NCBI GenBank assembly: GCA_016714985.1
Contig: JADKBS010000001.1
Span: forward strand, 205,001-269,000
Length of the DNA stretch: 64,000 bases
Source: Saprospiraceae bacterium
GTDB taxonomy: Bacteria > Bacteroidota > Bacteroidia > Chitinophagales > Saprospiraceae
Direction: 5' to 3'
Under the pieces are notes generated by a model. The model saw only the letters and a list, made by a program, of their open reading frames with translations, did no database searches and had not been told where the DNA came from. This document shows, in pieces, positions 48,371 to 56,547 of the stretch. Both the position numbers and the translations under genes were made by a program. Each line of letters starts with the position of its first letter. Position 1 is the stretch's first letter.

Positions 48371-49075
48371 CTATTTTTCCAGTTCTTTCTTGCTGTGCAA
48401 CAAACGGTTGATGGCGGTTATATTCGTCAGGACAGCCAGCACCATAATGGGGAAGGTGAAGATGGTGATGGTCTCGAACAATGGAATAGGCAACCAATCT
48501 ACGGTCACCTTCACCTCACTACCTCCCAGTGACGAGTACACGCCACATGCGATGGCCGATACGCCGATGATGATGATGCGCTCTGGGCGCTGCATCATGC
48601 CCACGTCAGCGAGATTGGCACCGAGGCCCTCTGCCCTCGCCCGGATGTAGCTCACCATTACCGAGCCGATGAGGGCGATGAAGGCAAACAGCGAGCTAAG
48701 GAAATAGCTCTGTGCCACCAAGTACCAGCAGATGCCAAGGAACATGATCATCTCGCTATAGCGGTCGAGCACCGAGTCGTACAGCGCCCCGAAGGTCGAG
48801 TCCATCTTGCCTACCCTAGCGAGCCGCCCGTCAATCATGTCGAACAGGCCAGCGAAGAGAATTACCACACCCGCCCAACCGATATAGGAGTGGTCGGTGC
48901 GCTCGCCGTACTTGCCACCATAGATGAAAATGATGGTGGCAAACGTGTTGATGACAAGCCCGATGGTGGTGATGGTGTTCGGGTGTACCTTCCACCTTAC
49001 CAATTGCTCAATCAGCGGGTTGATGACCCGGTAAACGAGGGGCTGGCCGTATTTTTTCAGAATGTTCGCACTCAT
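48371..49075 (-). CDS. CDP-alcohol phosphatidyltransferase
   Basis: 234 residues, six hydrophobic segments. The family signature DG-x2-AR-x8-G-x3-D-x3-D reads IDGRLARVGKMDSTFGALYD followed by SVLDR near residues 80-105. It transfers a phosphatidyl or similar group from CDP-activated lipid to an alcohol in the inner membrane. Whether the acceptor is inositol, glycerol phosphate, serine or an archaetidyl-type alcohol cannot be told. The length and the extended loop (RARAEGLGANLADVGMMQRP) fit the PgsA/phosphatidylinositol-phosphate-synthase-like group of Bacteroidota. It has its own likely promoter at 49146-49173. Confidence 0.9.
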   Translation of the reverse strand: MSANILKKYGQPLVYRVINPLIEQLVRWKVHPNTITTIGLVINTFATIIFIYGGKYGERTDHSYIGWAGVVILFAGLFDMIDGRLARVGKMDSTFGALYDSVLDRYSEMIMFLGICWYLVAQSYFLSSLFAFIALIGSVMVSYIRARAEGLGANLADVGMMQRPERIIIIGVSAIACGVYSSLGGSEVKVTVDWLPIPLFETITIFTFPIMVLAVLTNITAINRLLHSKKELEK

Positions 49076-49145
49076 AGCGTTGTATTAGGGCTTTGTCGCA
49101 CTTGGCAAAAAAGACGAAGGTTCCTTCGTGCCGATTTGCCGAGGG

Positions 49146-49173
49146 CAAAAATAAGGAGATTGCATGGTTTCAA
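49146..49173 (-). promoter_or_regulatory. Bacteroidota-type promoter for the phosphatidyltransferase gene
   Basis: Minus strand: TTG (49171-49173), 17-nt spacer, TATTTTTG (49146-49153). The leader to ATG 49075 would be about 65 nt. Confidence 0.5.
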
Positions 49174-49229
49174 ATTTTGAAACACCTAATGTGCAATCTT
49201 GTTAAAACGCTGCACCAAAAAGCTTTTCA

Positions 49230-49363
49230 AAAGTAACTACTTAGGAGGGGGTGGGAGGAGAGAGAAAAAATGAAATTTTTTCTCTCTCCTCCCACATTTT
49301 GGGGTGTTTTTTGGGAAAATTGAAAATTTTCCCAAAAAACACCCCCTGCTAGGTAGTTACTTT
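49230..49363. repeat. three-way-junction inverted repeat: outer stem with two perfect inner hairpins
   Basis: Outer arms AAGTAACTACTTAG (49231-49244) and CTAGGTAGTTACTT (49349-49362) pair over about 14 bp. Inside are two consecutive perfect hairpins: 20 bp at 49251-49270/49276-49295 (5-nt loop), and 21 bp at 49301-49321/49325-49345 (3-nt loop). Only a 5-nt ATTTT joins them. The element sits directly after the 3' end of the DUF5686 gene (stop at 49369) and could terminate it. The size and perfection resemble a small mobile or REPIN-like unit. Confidence 0.8.
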
Positions 49364-49368
49364 CAAAA

Positions 49369-51984
49369 TTAGAATTCCAACTTGAAGCGGAACAGTAGGC
49401 TGAAGCCTTGTTTCCCGAACATGGATGGAATTTCGTCTCCTGAATGAAGCTTGTCGGTGGGGTGCTTCAAGCGCCACACGGCGTCCACACGGAGTACCCG
49501 TAGGATATTTCCGATACCAAAACCCGTTTCGATGTAAGGCTTGCCTTCCAGCGTATAGTTCACCCGATTGCCATTTTCATCACTTTGGAACTGGATGTAT
49601 TCAGGGTTCTTGTCGGGGTCGTTGCGGTCAGAAAGCTGGCCGTAAATGGCCTTGAATGTAACAGACTCCCGCAGCTTTAGCTTGCGCAGCAGCGGTATTT
49701 TGTTCAGTATCCAACCGTTGAAGTTATGCTCAAGGAGAATTAGTGCGTACTCGTCGCTCACGAACTCTTGGTAGTTCATCAAGTTGAAGGAGTTGGTGCG
49801 GTAGAAGTAGCTCTGGTTGGCCTTCGGCATGTTCAGCAGGAAGTTGGGAATGCCATCGCCCCAGACCTTGCCCGCCTCGAAGTCCATTCGGGTAACGCCA
49901 AGGAAGGACAAGTAGAAGCGCTTCACGATATTCAGTGAGGCACTTTGATAGGCATAATCGCCTCCAAGGACGTCCTTCATGCCAGCCACCAGTCGCAAAG
50001 TGAAAATCGGGTGCTTGTTGTAGAGTTGCGAACGGTAAGTACGGCCTTGTATGTACTGTTCGTTCGGGGCAAAGCGTAGTGTCAGTGCTGCCTCACTGGT
50101 GGTGAATTCCTTCAAGGTGGAGGGGCCGAGCTCTGGGTCAGTGTAGCTCAGCAGCGTAGAGCCGATGGGCCTGATCCTGTTATTGGTATAGGTGATGTTG
50201 TACGTCACGTGACTCTTTGTCTCCACGTTGTACTCCAACTGCGCTTTGTTGTTCATCAACATGCGATCACGGGTGCCCCGCTGGAAAGAGAGGAAGAAGT
50301 TGTCGGGACTGTTGAGCACCAGGATTTGACCTACGAGGTTTACGTCCTTCTGGACGAATGCCCGGATATAATGCTTGGGGTTCTGCTTGAAGTCTTCTCG
50401 GAACGAATAGACGCCATAAGCTGCGTATTTGAATTCTTGGTCTTTAAAACCATAGGCTCCATAGCCACCAAAACTGATTTTTTTGTTGAACTTTAGGTTC
50501 GTCTCGCCACCTAGTTTGACACGGTTGCCTTCCACGGGGTTAAAGCTGTAGAAGTTGGCAATAGGGCCGATGTCCACTGGGCCGAACGCCTTGTAGCCTG
50601 TGGTCAGCAGCCCCAAGGTCGTCATTGTGCGCTTGAAGCTCGGCAGTTTTTGAAGGGTATCTATCATTTGATAAACGCCTGCTTCTTTCTTAGTGAGCGT
50701 CACATGGCGGGCACCTTCCCAGAAGGCTTCGTCCCGCTTGTAGAGGTTGGGATCTTCAATGACCTTTTGCGTGCCAGCATAGTAATCGTCCGGCATCGGC
50801 TTGTCGAAGACGAAGTCACGGTACATGGCCGTGCGGGTTCCATACATGCCTGTGCCTTTTTTCAGGACGGAAAAGTCAACCGCCACCAAGTCCTTTGTGC
50901 GAGCCCACACGCCGTTGGGCTGCTTCGCAAACTCCTGTTGGAGGCTCAGCTTCTGCACGAAGTTAACGTTGATGTTCTTGGAGATGCCAAAATCGGCTTT
51001 TACCACGGCAAAGGTCGAATCACGGGTAATCCATAGGTCGCCCTTGAAGGCGATGTTCTGGTCGTTTTCTGGAAGGAAGGAGACCTTTGTTACGGGGATG
51101 CCATTAACCCTAAGGTTTCCAGTGCTGTCAATGATATAAAATCGGTAATACCCAATTGCCGAGGTGCTCAAAGGGCTCATGAATGACAAGTCGAGCAGTT
51201 TGATGTCGTTCTGGTAGATGTTCACGCTCTGGTAAAGCACTTGGAGCATGTCGTTTAGGTCCTTGTCGTCCACGTATTCTTTCATGCCGGTGACCTTCAT
51301 GCCTTCCCGGTGCTCTTTTCGGTCTGCGGGGTCTTTCCTGTAATAAACTTTGGAAGAAGATTCTTGGATGAAGAAGGGCAGGTAGGGCTTGCCATTTAAG
51401 GCGGACGTGTCAACGTGGTCAAGCACAATCCTGAAAGGCTTCATGGCCTTGCGGTTGCGCAGTTTCTCTGGGTCGAAATTGTTGAGGTCGAACTGGACTT
51501 TCTCGTACTTGTCCACTTCGTAAAATGAGGAGGCTTCGATGCGGTTTTTCTCTTTGTTTTCAATGACGGCACGCATCAATATAATGGCCGGGTTTTCAGG
51601 ATCCCGTTTATAGCGCCGCTTTTTTTCCTTTACCACCACCTCGTTCAATTGAAAAGTAGAGGATTTCAACTGGATGTCCAAGGTCTGCTTCGTGCCGGGC
51701 ACCACTTGCAGCACCTGCGTTTCATAGCCAACACTCGCCACCTCTATTTGAGTGGGTGACGCCCATTGGTACTCGAGCAAAAAACTTCCGTCCATCTCGC
51801 TCGTGGTGCCCACAGGTGGCGTCAAATTCATGAAGGCTATGGTGGCAAAAGGTATTGGCTCCTTGGTGCCTGCATCCACTATCTTGCCCTTGACCGTGGT
51901 CATTTTCTGGGCGAAAACGCCAAAGGATAAAAAGAGGAAGGCAAGGCTAATGAAATGTTGCCTGTTTAGAAATTTAAAGTCCAT
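49369..51984 (-). CDS. DUF5686 outer-membrane protein with carboxypeptidase-regulatory-like domain
   Basis: 871 residues from ATG 51984 (MDFKFLNRQHFISLAFLFLS), which begins at the signal peptide; a start 13 codons upstream is possible. Residues ~25-120 are a CarboxypepD_reg-like beta-sandwich (TTVKGKIVDAGTKEPIPFAT, then IAFMNL; GYETQVLQV). The DUF5686 region (~125-871) opens with RYKRDPENPAIILMRAVIEN and ends in an alternating hydrophobic C-terminal strand (FSLLFRFKLEF) typical of an outer-membrane barrel. It resembles TonB-dependent receptors but has no plug domain. The function is unknown; a role in envelope assembly or transport is inferred from location only. Confidence 0.9.
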   Translation of the reverse strand: MDFKFLNRQHFISLAFLFLSFGVFAQKMTTVKGKIVDAGTKEPIPFATIAFMNLTPPVGTTSEMDGSFLLEYQWASPTQIEVASVGYETQVLQVVPGTKQTLDIQLKSSTFQLNEVVVKEKKRRYKRDPENPAIILMRAVIENKEKNRIEASSFYEVDKYEKVQFDLNNFDPEKLRNRKAMKPFRIVLDHVDTSALNGKPYLPFFIQESSSKVYYRKDPADRKEHREGMKVTGMKEYVDDKDLNDMLQVLYQSVNIYQNDIKLLDLSFMSPLSTSAIGYYRFYIIDSTGNLRVNGIPVTKVSFLPENDQNIAFKGDLWITRDSTFAVVKADFGISKNINVNFVQKLSLQQEFAKQPNGVWARTKDLVAVDFSVLKKGTGMYGTRTAMYRDFVFDKPMPDDYYAGTQKVIEDPNLYKRDEAFWEGARHVTLTKKEAGVYQMIDTLQKLPSFKRTMTTLGLLTTGYKAFGPVDIGPIANFYSFNPVEGNRVKLGGETNLKFNKKISFGGYGAYGFKDQEFKYAAYGVYSFREDFKQNPKHYIRAFVQKDVNLVGQILVLNSPDNFFLSFQRGTRDRMLMNNKAQLEYNVETKSHVTYNITYTNNRIRPIGSTLLSYTDPELGPSTLKEFTTSEAALTLRFAPNEQYIQGRTYRSQLYNKHPIFTLRLVAGMKDVLGGDYAYQSASLNIVKRFYLSFLGVTRMDFEAGKVWGDGIPNFLLNMPKANQSYFYRTNSFNLMNYQEFVSDEYALILLEHNFNGWILNKIPLLRKLKLRESVTFKAIYGQLSDRNDPDKNPEYIQFQSDENGNRVNYTLEGKPYIETGFGIGNILRVLRVDAVWRLKHPTDKLHSGDEIPSMFGKQGFSLLFRFKLEF

Positions 51985-52179
51985 AATTACTGATTCTTCA
52001 AGTTGGGTGTGAGGCATGGTCATCGCTGATTTAGTTTTTCGGTAAAATTCAGTCCACCACTGCCCCTTGTTGGATATTGTTGGTCAAAAAGGCCTGATAG
52101 AACGACAAACTGCCGTTTTTTAGCATCCAGAAAAAAACTTGTCAGTGCCTGAAAAGTTCTTTTGACGTAAAATCCGGCG

Positions 52180-52207
52180 CAAAGCTACCGTTGTTTTGCT
52201 TTCGCAA
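52180..52207 (-). promoter_or_regulatory. Bacteroidota-type promoter for the DUF5686 gene
   Basis: Minus strand: TTG (52205-52207), 17-nt spacer, TAGCTTTG (52180-52187). It matches the consensus. The leader to ATG 51984 is about 190 nt and shows no clear structure. Confidence 0.55.
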
Positions 52208-52372
52208 CGGATGTACGAAGCCCAAACAAAGATGGATTATGCAGGATAGATGAAATTTTCTAAGAATTTCCCCCATGCCCGTTCAATTTTTGAGCCGTAT
52301 TTTTGGGAAAATTTTAAGATTTTGGGAAACGATAATTCCAAACCAACACCAATTATCCTCGCTGCTCCAAAT

Positions 52373-52430
52373 TTCCTGCAATCCCAATTTGCTAATTTCC
52401 CAAATTCCCAATTTCTCAATTTCCCTCAAT
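52373..52430. repeat. period-7 to 9 repeat tract running into a start codon (AATTTCCC units)
   Basis: CAATCCC, AATTTGC, TAATTTCCC, AAATTCCC, AATTTCT, CAATTTCCC, TCAATG. The final unit supplies the first bases of the ATG at 52429 of the aminotransferase gene, so this tract is its whole proximal leader. Confidence 0.7.
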
Positions 52431-53622
52431 GTCCACCCTTCGACAACAGTTCCTCCAGCACGTAGCACAGACCAGCGACATCCCCATGCTGCTCGAAATT
52501 GAACGGGCCGAAGGCTCCTTCCTCTATGACCGTACTGGGAAACGGTACCTTGACCTCATCGCTGGCATCAGCGTGAGCGTACTGGGGCATGGGCACCCGA
52601 CGGTGGTGGAGGCGGTGAAAGCACAGGCCGAGCGCTACATGCACACCCTCGTTTATGGTGAGTACGTGCTGTCACCGCAAGTGGAACTGGCCACACTGCT
52701 GGCCAGCCTGCTGCCCGATCCGCTTGATTCGGTTTATTTCACCAACTCCGGCAGCGAGGCCACCGAAGGGGCGATGAAACTCGCCAAGCGTTTCACGGGC
52801 CGGGCTGAAATCGTCGCCTGTCGGGAAGCCTACCACGGCAGCACCCAAGGAGCCGCCAGCCTCATGTGGCCGACGACTTTCACGCAAGCGTACCACCCGT
52901 TGTTGCCGGGCATCCGGCACATAAACTTCAATTGCGAAGAAGATTTGGAACGCATCACCACGGCCACCGCCTGCGTAATCGCAGAAACGGTGCAGGCCGA
53001 AGCGGGCGTCCGTTGGCCCCAAAATGATTATCTGAAAAAACTGCGAAAACGCTGCACGGAGGTGGGCGCCTTGCTCATTTTCGATGAAATTCAGGCAGGC
53101 TATGGCCGCACGGGCAGCCTTTGGGCTTTTGAGCAATACGGCGTGGTGCCCGATGTGATGCTGCTGGCCAAAGGGATGGGCGGTGGTATGCCTATCGGGG
53201 CTTTTGTAGCGGCAAGGGAGGTGATGGAGGTGCTGGGCCATGAGCCACCGCTGGGGCATATCACCACTTTTGGCGGGCATCCGGTTTGCTGTGCGGCGGC
53301 ATTGGCCACCTTGCGTTTTATTTCGGAAAACAAACTATGGGAAAAAGCAAAGGAAAACGAGGCGCTGTTCCGGCAACTGCTCGTTCATCCCGCCATAAAA
53401 GAAGTTCGCAGCGCTGGTTTGTTGATGGCTGTAGAAGTGGGCGAATTTCCTGTTTTGCGGAGCATCATCCTTGATTGCGTGGCAAATGGCGTCATCACCG
53501 ATTGGTTCTTGTTCAACGACCAGAGCCTGCGCATCGCCCCGCCACTGACCATTTCCGAGGAGGAAATCAGGTTTGCCTGTGAGGTCATCAACACTGCTGT
53601 TGAGAAGACGGCTAACGGCTAA
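52429..53622 (+). CDS. class-III PLP-dependent aminotransferase (ArgD/ornithine-type)
   Basis: 397 residues. The fold is that of acetylornithine/4-aminobutyrate/ornithine aminotransferases: DRTGKRYLDLIAGISVSVLG, NSGSEATEGAMKLAKRFTGR (phosphate cup), CREAYHGSTQGA, IFDEIQAGYGRTG and the Schiff-base Lys248 in LLAKGMGGGMPIG, then TTFGGHPVCCAAALA. It moves an amino group between a terminal amine and 2-oxoglutarate. The exact substrate is unclear; no arg genes are adjacent. The coding sequence starts inside one period-7 repeat and ends inside another (TANG-stop), so its last residues come from repeat sequence. Confidence 0.92.
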   Translation: MSTLRQQFLQHVAQTSDIPMLLEIERAEGSFLYDRTGKRYLDLIAGISVSVLGHGHPTVVEAVKAQAERYMHTLVYGEYVLSPQVELATLLASLLPDPLDSVYFTNSGSEATEGAMKLAKRFTGRAEIVACREAYHGSTQGAASLMWPTTFTQAYHPLLPGIRHINFNCEEDLERITTATACVIAETVQAEAGVRWPQNDYLKKLRKRCTEVGALLIFDEIQAGYGRTGSLWAFEQYGVVPDVMLLAKGMGGGMPIGAFVAAREVMEVLGHEPPLGHITTFGGHPVCCAAALATLRFISENKLWEKAKENEALFRQLLVHPAIKEVRSAGLLMAVEVGEFPVLRSIILDCVANGVITDWFLFNDQSLRIAPPLTISEEEIRFACEVINTAVEKTANG

Positions 53623-53636
53623 CGGCCAACGGTTGC
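53609..53636. repeat. period-7 repeat overlapping a stop codon (ACGGCTA units)
   Basis: ACGGCTA, ACGGCTA, ACGGCCA, ACGGTTG. The TAA stop of the aminotransferase gene (53620-53622) lies in the second unit. The unit resembles the CGGNNNN tract at 7654-7690. Confidence 0.75.
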
Positions 53637-53640
53637 ATCA

Positions 53641-53680
53641 AACAAAAAAGGGCTTCCAAAACTGGAAGCCCTTTTTTGTT
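53641..53680. terminator. bidirectional rho-independent terminator
   Basis: An 18-bp perfect stem AACAAAAAAGGGCTTCCA (53641-53658) pairs with TGGAAGCCCTTTTTTGTT (53663-53680), loop AAAC. T6/A6 runs on both flanks serve the plus-strand aminotransferase and the minus-strand ppiD-like gene. Confidence 0.92.
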
Positions 53681-53718
53681 GGCAGATTCATCATTCCGCC
53701 ATTCATCATCCATCATTT

Positions 53719-55878
53719 TTAGAAGAACCTCGAACGGTTGTCCTCTATGTCGGCCTTGCCCCGCAGGGTTTGGATCAACTGGTTCCTGACCATACCCCTT
53801 GAGCCTACTTGGCTTTGCTGGCGAATCTGAGCGACATTGCCCGTAGCGGCACCTGCTGTCCTGTTGGTAGGCATGATGACGAAGATACCTGTATTGCCGA
53901 CGATTGGCTCGCTCACTTTGTTCAAGTCAATCTTGAAGGCAGTGGCAACCACTTTAGGCTCAACGTTGCCAGCTTTGGGCAGGAATGCCGATCCAAAAGT
54001 GATGGCTGCGGCGGTGTCCACCTGAACGGAATATTGCGCGGCGATGGAAGCGAGGTCTTTGCCTTGCGTTTGCTGCTTCACGAGTTCGGCCTTTTTGCGG
54101 TTGATGACCATTGGCTCGATTTCCTCTTTCACATCTTGCCAAGACGGGGTGCCTGCCGGGATGACGCTCTTGAGGCCAGCCACCACGTACTTGTTCACAT
54201 AGAACTCGTTCGGGTTCTGGAAACTGTATATGTTTGGTGAAACATCGCCTTTGTCCACGTCGCCAGCATTTTGGTCGTTGCCAAATGCCCAACGCACCAT
54301 GTCACGGCTGGCTTGGCCAACTGGCAGCGCACCGATGGTGTAGTCGTTCACCTTCAATGGGGAAGTTACTTCCATCGTGAAGCCCTTGGCGGTGGCAGCT
54401 TTGCGCAGCGATTCCAAGTCTTTGCTCTGCTCTTGGATTTCGGTGGCAACATCCTTCACGGCATTTTGCGTGGCTTGGCTCGGCACGATGTCTTTGGAGA
54501 TATAAGCTACGCTTACGCCACTGCTGCCGCCATAGCGTTGGTTCACCTCAATAAGGTGTACGCCGAACTGTGTTACCACGGAATAGACCTTGCCGATTTC
54601 GGCCTTGTAAAAGCAGACCTCGTTGAATTCTTTCACCATGCGGCCAGGGCCGAAGGTGCCGAGGTCACCGCCCTTGCTGGCAGAACCGTCGGAGCTGAAC
54701 TTGACGGCAAGTGAGTCGAAGCGCCCAGCGCCCGATTCTATGAGCAGTTTGAGGCTGTCAATGGTTTTTTGCGCAGCGGCAAGGGAGGCTTGGTCGGTGG
54801 CTGGGCGGAGGATGTGGCGGGCTTTCACCGAATCGGGCACCGACATGCGGCCGAGCATTTTCACGGCCTTGTAGGCATTGCCATCCAGGTAAGGGCCATA
54901 CACCGCACCTACTGGCATCCCGAACACGGAGTCGGCGATGACAGGGCTGAGGGCGTCCTTCTTTACATAGGCGCCGTCCATCGAGCCTAGGTTGTTTTCG
55001 ACAAAAATGGTATCGTTCTCGGCAGATTTGAAGCCGGGGACAAGGTCGGCCACGCTTTGGCGGATGTCGGTAGAGTCCTTGGCAGTGGCTTTCACCTCCA
55101 GGGACACGTACTCCACCTTGCGGGTCTCTTCGTCCTGCTTGAACGATGCCTTGTTCTCGTTGAAATAGGCTTTGTAGTCGTCGTCGGAGAGGGTGACGGA
55201 TTTTGTTTCGATTTCATCGAAAGGCACCTGCACGTACATCATGTCCACGCTCTGAGTCTGCTCAAGGTCAATGACCTCGGCCATCCAGGTGGGCGTGTAC
55301 ATGCCTTTTTCCACCATGCTGGTGATTTTCTTTTGGAGGCGGTCTTTGATGACTTCCTTCTCTTGGTGCGCCCAGCGGTACTTGAAGTCGGGCACCAGCT
55401 GGTTGTCCTTTATCATCTGGTCAATCTTGTTGTTGGTGATGAGGTCCTTCAACTGGTCGAGCTGTTGGCGATCGAGCTGCTGGGTGCTTTGGTTGCGGTA
55501 GCGGCTGGCAATGACCGGGCTGAGCTTGCTCTCGTCCTGTCCGAACTGGAGTTCTATCAACTCTGCCTTGCTGACGCCTACGCCGATTTTCTCAGCTTCT
55601 TTTTTGACGATGGCGTTGTCAACATAGAAGTTCCAGAGATAGGCCCTATCGCTGTAGCCGTCACCGCCACCGTTGGAATAGAGCATTTCATGGGTGCCGG
55701 AGAACTCCCGGTAATCCACTTTCTCGCCTTCGATTTCGCCGACCGTAGTCTGGCTGCCACCGAAAAAGTTTTGATTAGGGTTGTCGAACATCAACATGCC
55801 GATGAACAGGGCCAGTGCCGCTGCCAGTGTGCCTACCAACAACCATTTTTGCTGCCGAATTTTTCCTATCAGAGCCAT
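53719..55878 (-). CDS. PpiD/SurA-like peptidylprolyl isomerase, membrane-anchored
   Basis: 719 residues. A short cytoplasmic start and one TM (~12-30; WLLVGTLAAALALFIGMLMF) put the rest in the periplasm. A SurA-N-like chaperone region (~40-240) is rich in charged helices (DQLKDLITNNKIDQMI). A PpiC rotamase domain (~330-440) has VKARHILRPAT, FSSDGSASKGGDLGTFGPGR and VVTQFGVHLIEV, and a second, degenerate parvulin-like part follows (~450-640). It helps fold proteins crossing the periplasm toward the outer membrane or the type IX system. It converges with the aminotransferase gene at a shared terminator. Confidence 0.94.
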   Translation of the reverse strand: MALIGKIRQQKWLLVGTLAAALALFIGMLMFDNPNQNFFGGSQTTVGEIEGEKVDYREFSGTHEMLYSNGGGDGYSDRAYLWNFYVDNAIVKKEAEKIGVGVSKAELIELQFGQDESKLSPVIASRYRNQSTQQLDRQQLDQLKDLITNNKIDQMIKDNQLVPDFKYRWAHQEKEVIKDRLQKKITSMVEKGMYTPTWMAEVIDLEQTQSVDMMYVQVPFDEIETKSVTLSDDDYKAYFNENKASFKQDEETRKVEYVSLEVKATAKDSTDIRQSVADLVPGFKSAENDTIFVENNLGSMDGAYVKKDALSPVIADSVFGMPVGAVYGPYLDGNAYKAVKMLGRMSVPDSVKARHILRPATDQASLAAAQKTIDSLKLLIESGAGRFDSLAVKFSSDGSASKGGDLGTFGPGRMVKEFNEVCFYKAEIGKVYSVVTQFGVHLIEVNQRYGGSSGVSVAYISKDIVPSQATQNAVKDVATEIQEQSKDLESLRKAATAKGFTMEVTSPLKVNDYTIGALPVGQASRDMVRWAFGNDQNAGDVDKGDVSPNIYSFQNPNEFYVNKYVVAGLKSVIPAGTPSWQDVKEEIEPMVINRKKAELVKQQTQGKDLASIAAQYSVQVDTAAAITFGSAFLPKAGNVEPKVVATAFKIDLNKVSEPIVGNTGIFVIMPTNRTAGAATGNVAQIRQQSQVGSRGMVRNQLIQTLRGKADIEDNRSRFF

Positions 55879-56066
55879 GTGCTTTGAACTTTAAAATTTT
55901 TCGTGAAAAAACGATGAGACAATTAATGCCGCCACTTGTACGGCGCATTTTCCCAAGTGTTTATCAATTGAAATAAAATAATTTTTAAGAACTTGATTTT
56001 TAAGGATTTGCAACGATAGATTCCTTTCGTCGTGTGGCAAATTTATTACCTCCGTAAAATTCCGGG

Positions 56067-56096
56067 CAAAGGTAACTCCTTTGTATAGGAAAACAA
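56067..56096 (-). promoter_or_regulatory. Bacteroidota-type promoter for the ppiD-like gene
   Basis: Minus strand: TTG (56094-56096), 19-nt spacer, TACCTTTG (56067-56074), a full consensus match and the best in the window. The leader to ATG 55878 is about 180 nt. Confidence 0.75.
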
Positions 56097-56260
56097 AATT
56101 TTGAAAAGCAGTTGACGCTGCACTCAGTCTGGACTGTCTATTTGGCTAAAGCCTGCCGAACGAGCAATTTTTACCGCTGAGTTCAGTTCGTTAGGCAATG
56201 TGCTGCCAAGGAAGCTGTTAACTTTGCGCCCATTGTAGATGAACGCATTTAAAAATAATG

Positions 56261-56346
56261 GCAGTCGCCTTCGAGAGGCGGGGCTATCCAACCCCGCAGT
56301 TCCAGAATTGCGGGGTTGGATAGCCCCGCCTCTCGAAGGCGGCTGC
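56261..56346. repeat. 86-bp long hairpin with ~38-bp arms
   Basis: The left arm (56261-56298) and right arm (56309-56346) are reverse complements except one T/G pair (56265/56342). The core is GAGGCGGGGCTATCCAACCC and its complement, and the loop is 10 nt. There is no T-run after it. It lies midway in the 669-bp spacer between the divergent ppiD-like and ccsBA genes. Confidence 0.85.
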
Positions 56347-56407
56347 CAAATCGCTCAACCCGAATTTCAAATTCAAATGCGGCTACTTACAATCAATTCA
56401 CAAACTT

Positions 56408-56509
56408 ATGAGTTGTGAGTTGCCAGTTGCAAGGAAGCTCGAATCCTACAATGTGAGTTCTTTATTCGATAAACAACTCGCAACTCGTGGCTCATAACTC
56501 GGAACTTTG
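56408..56509. repeat. period-7 repeats upstream of ccsBA (GAGTTGT / AACTCGC units)
   Basis: GAGTTGT, GAGTTGC, CAGTTGC at 56410-56430, and AACTCGC, AACTCGT, GGCTCAT, AACTCGG, AACTTTGG at 56474-56509. The two tracts are inverted relative to each other (GAGTTGT and AACTC), as at 48284-48368. They fill most of the 200 bp before the ATG at 56548. Confidence 0.75.
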
Positions 56510-56547
56510 GACCTATCTTCAACTTGCGCTATCAACACCTAATAATA

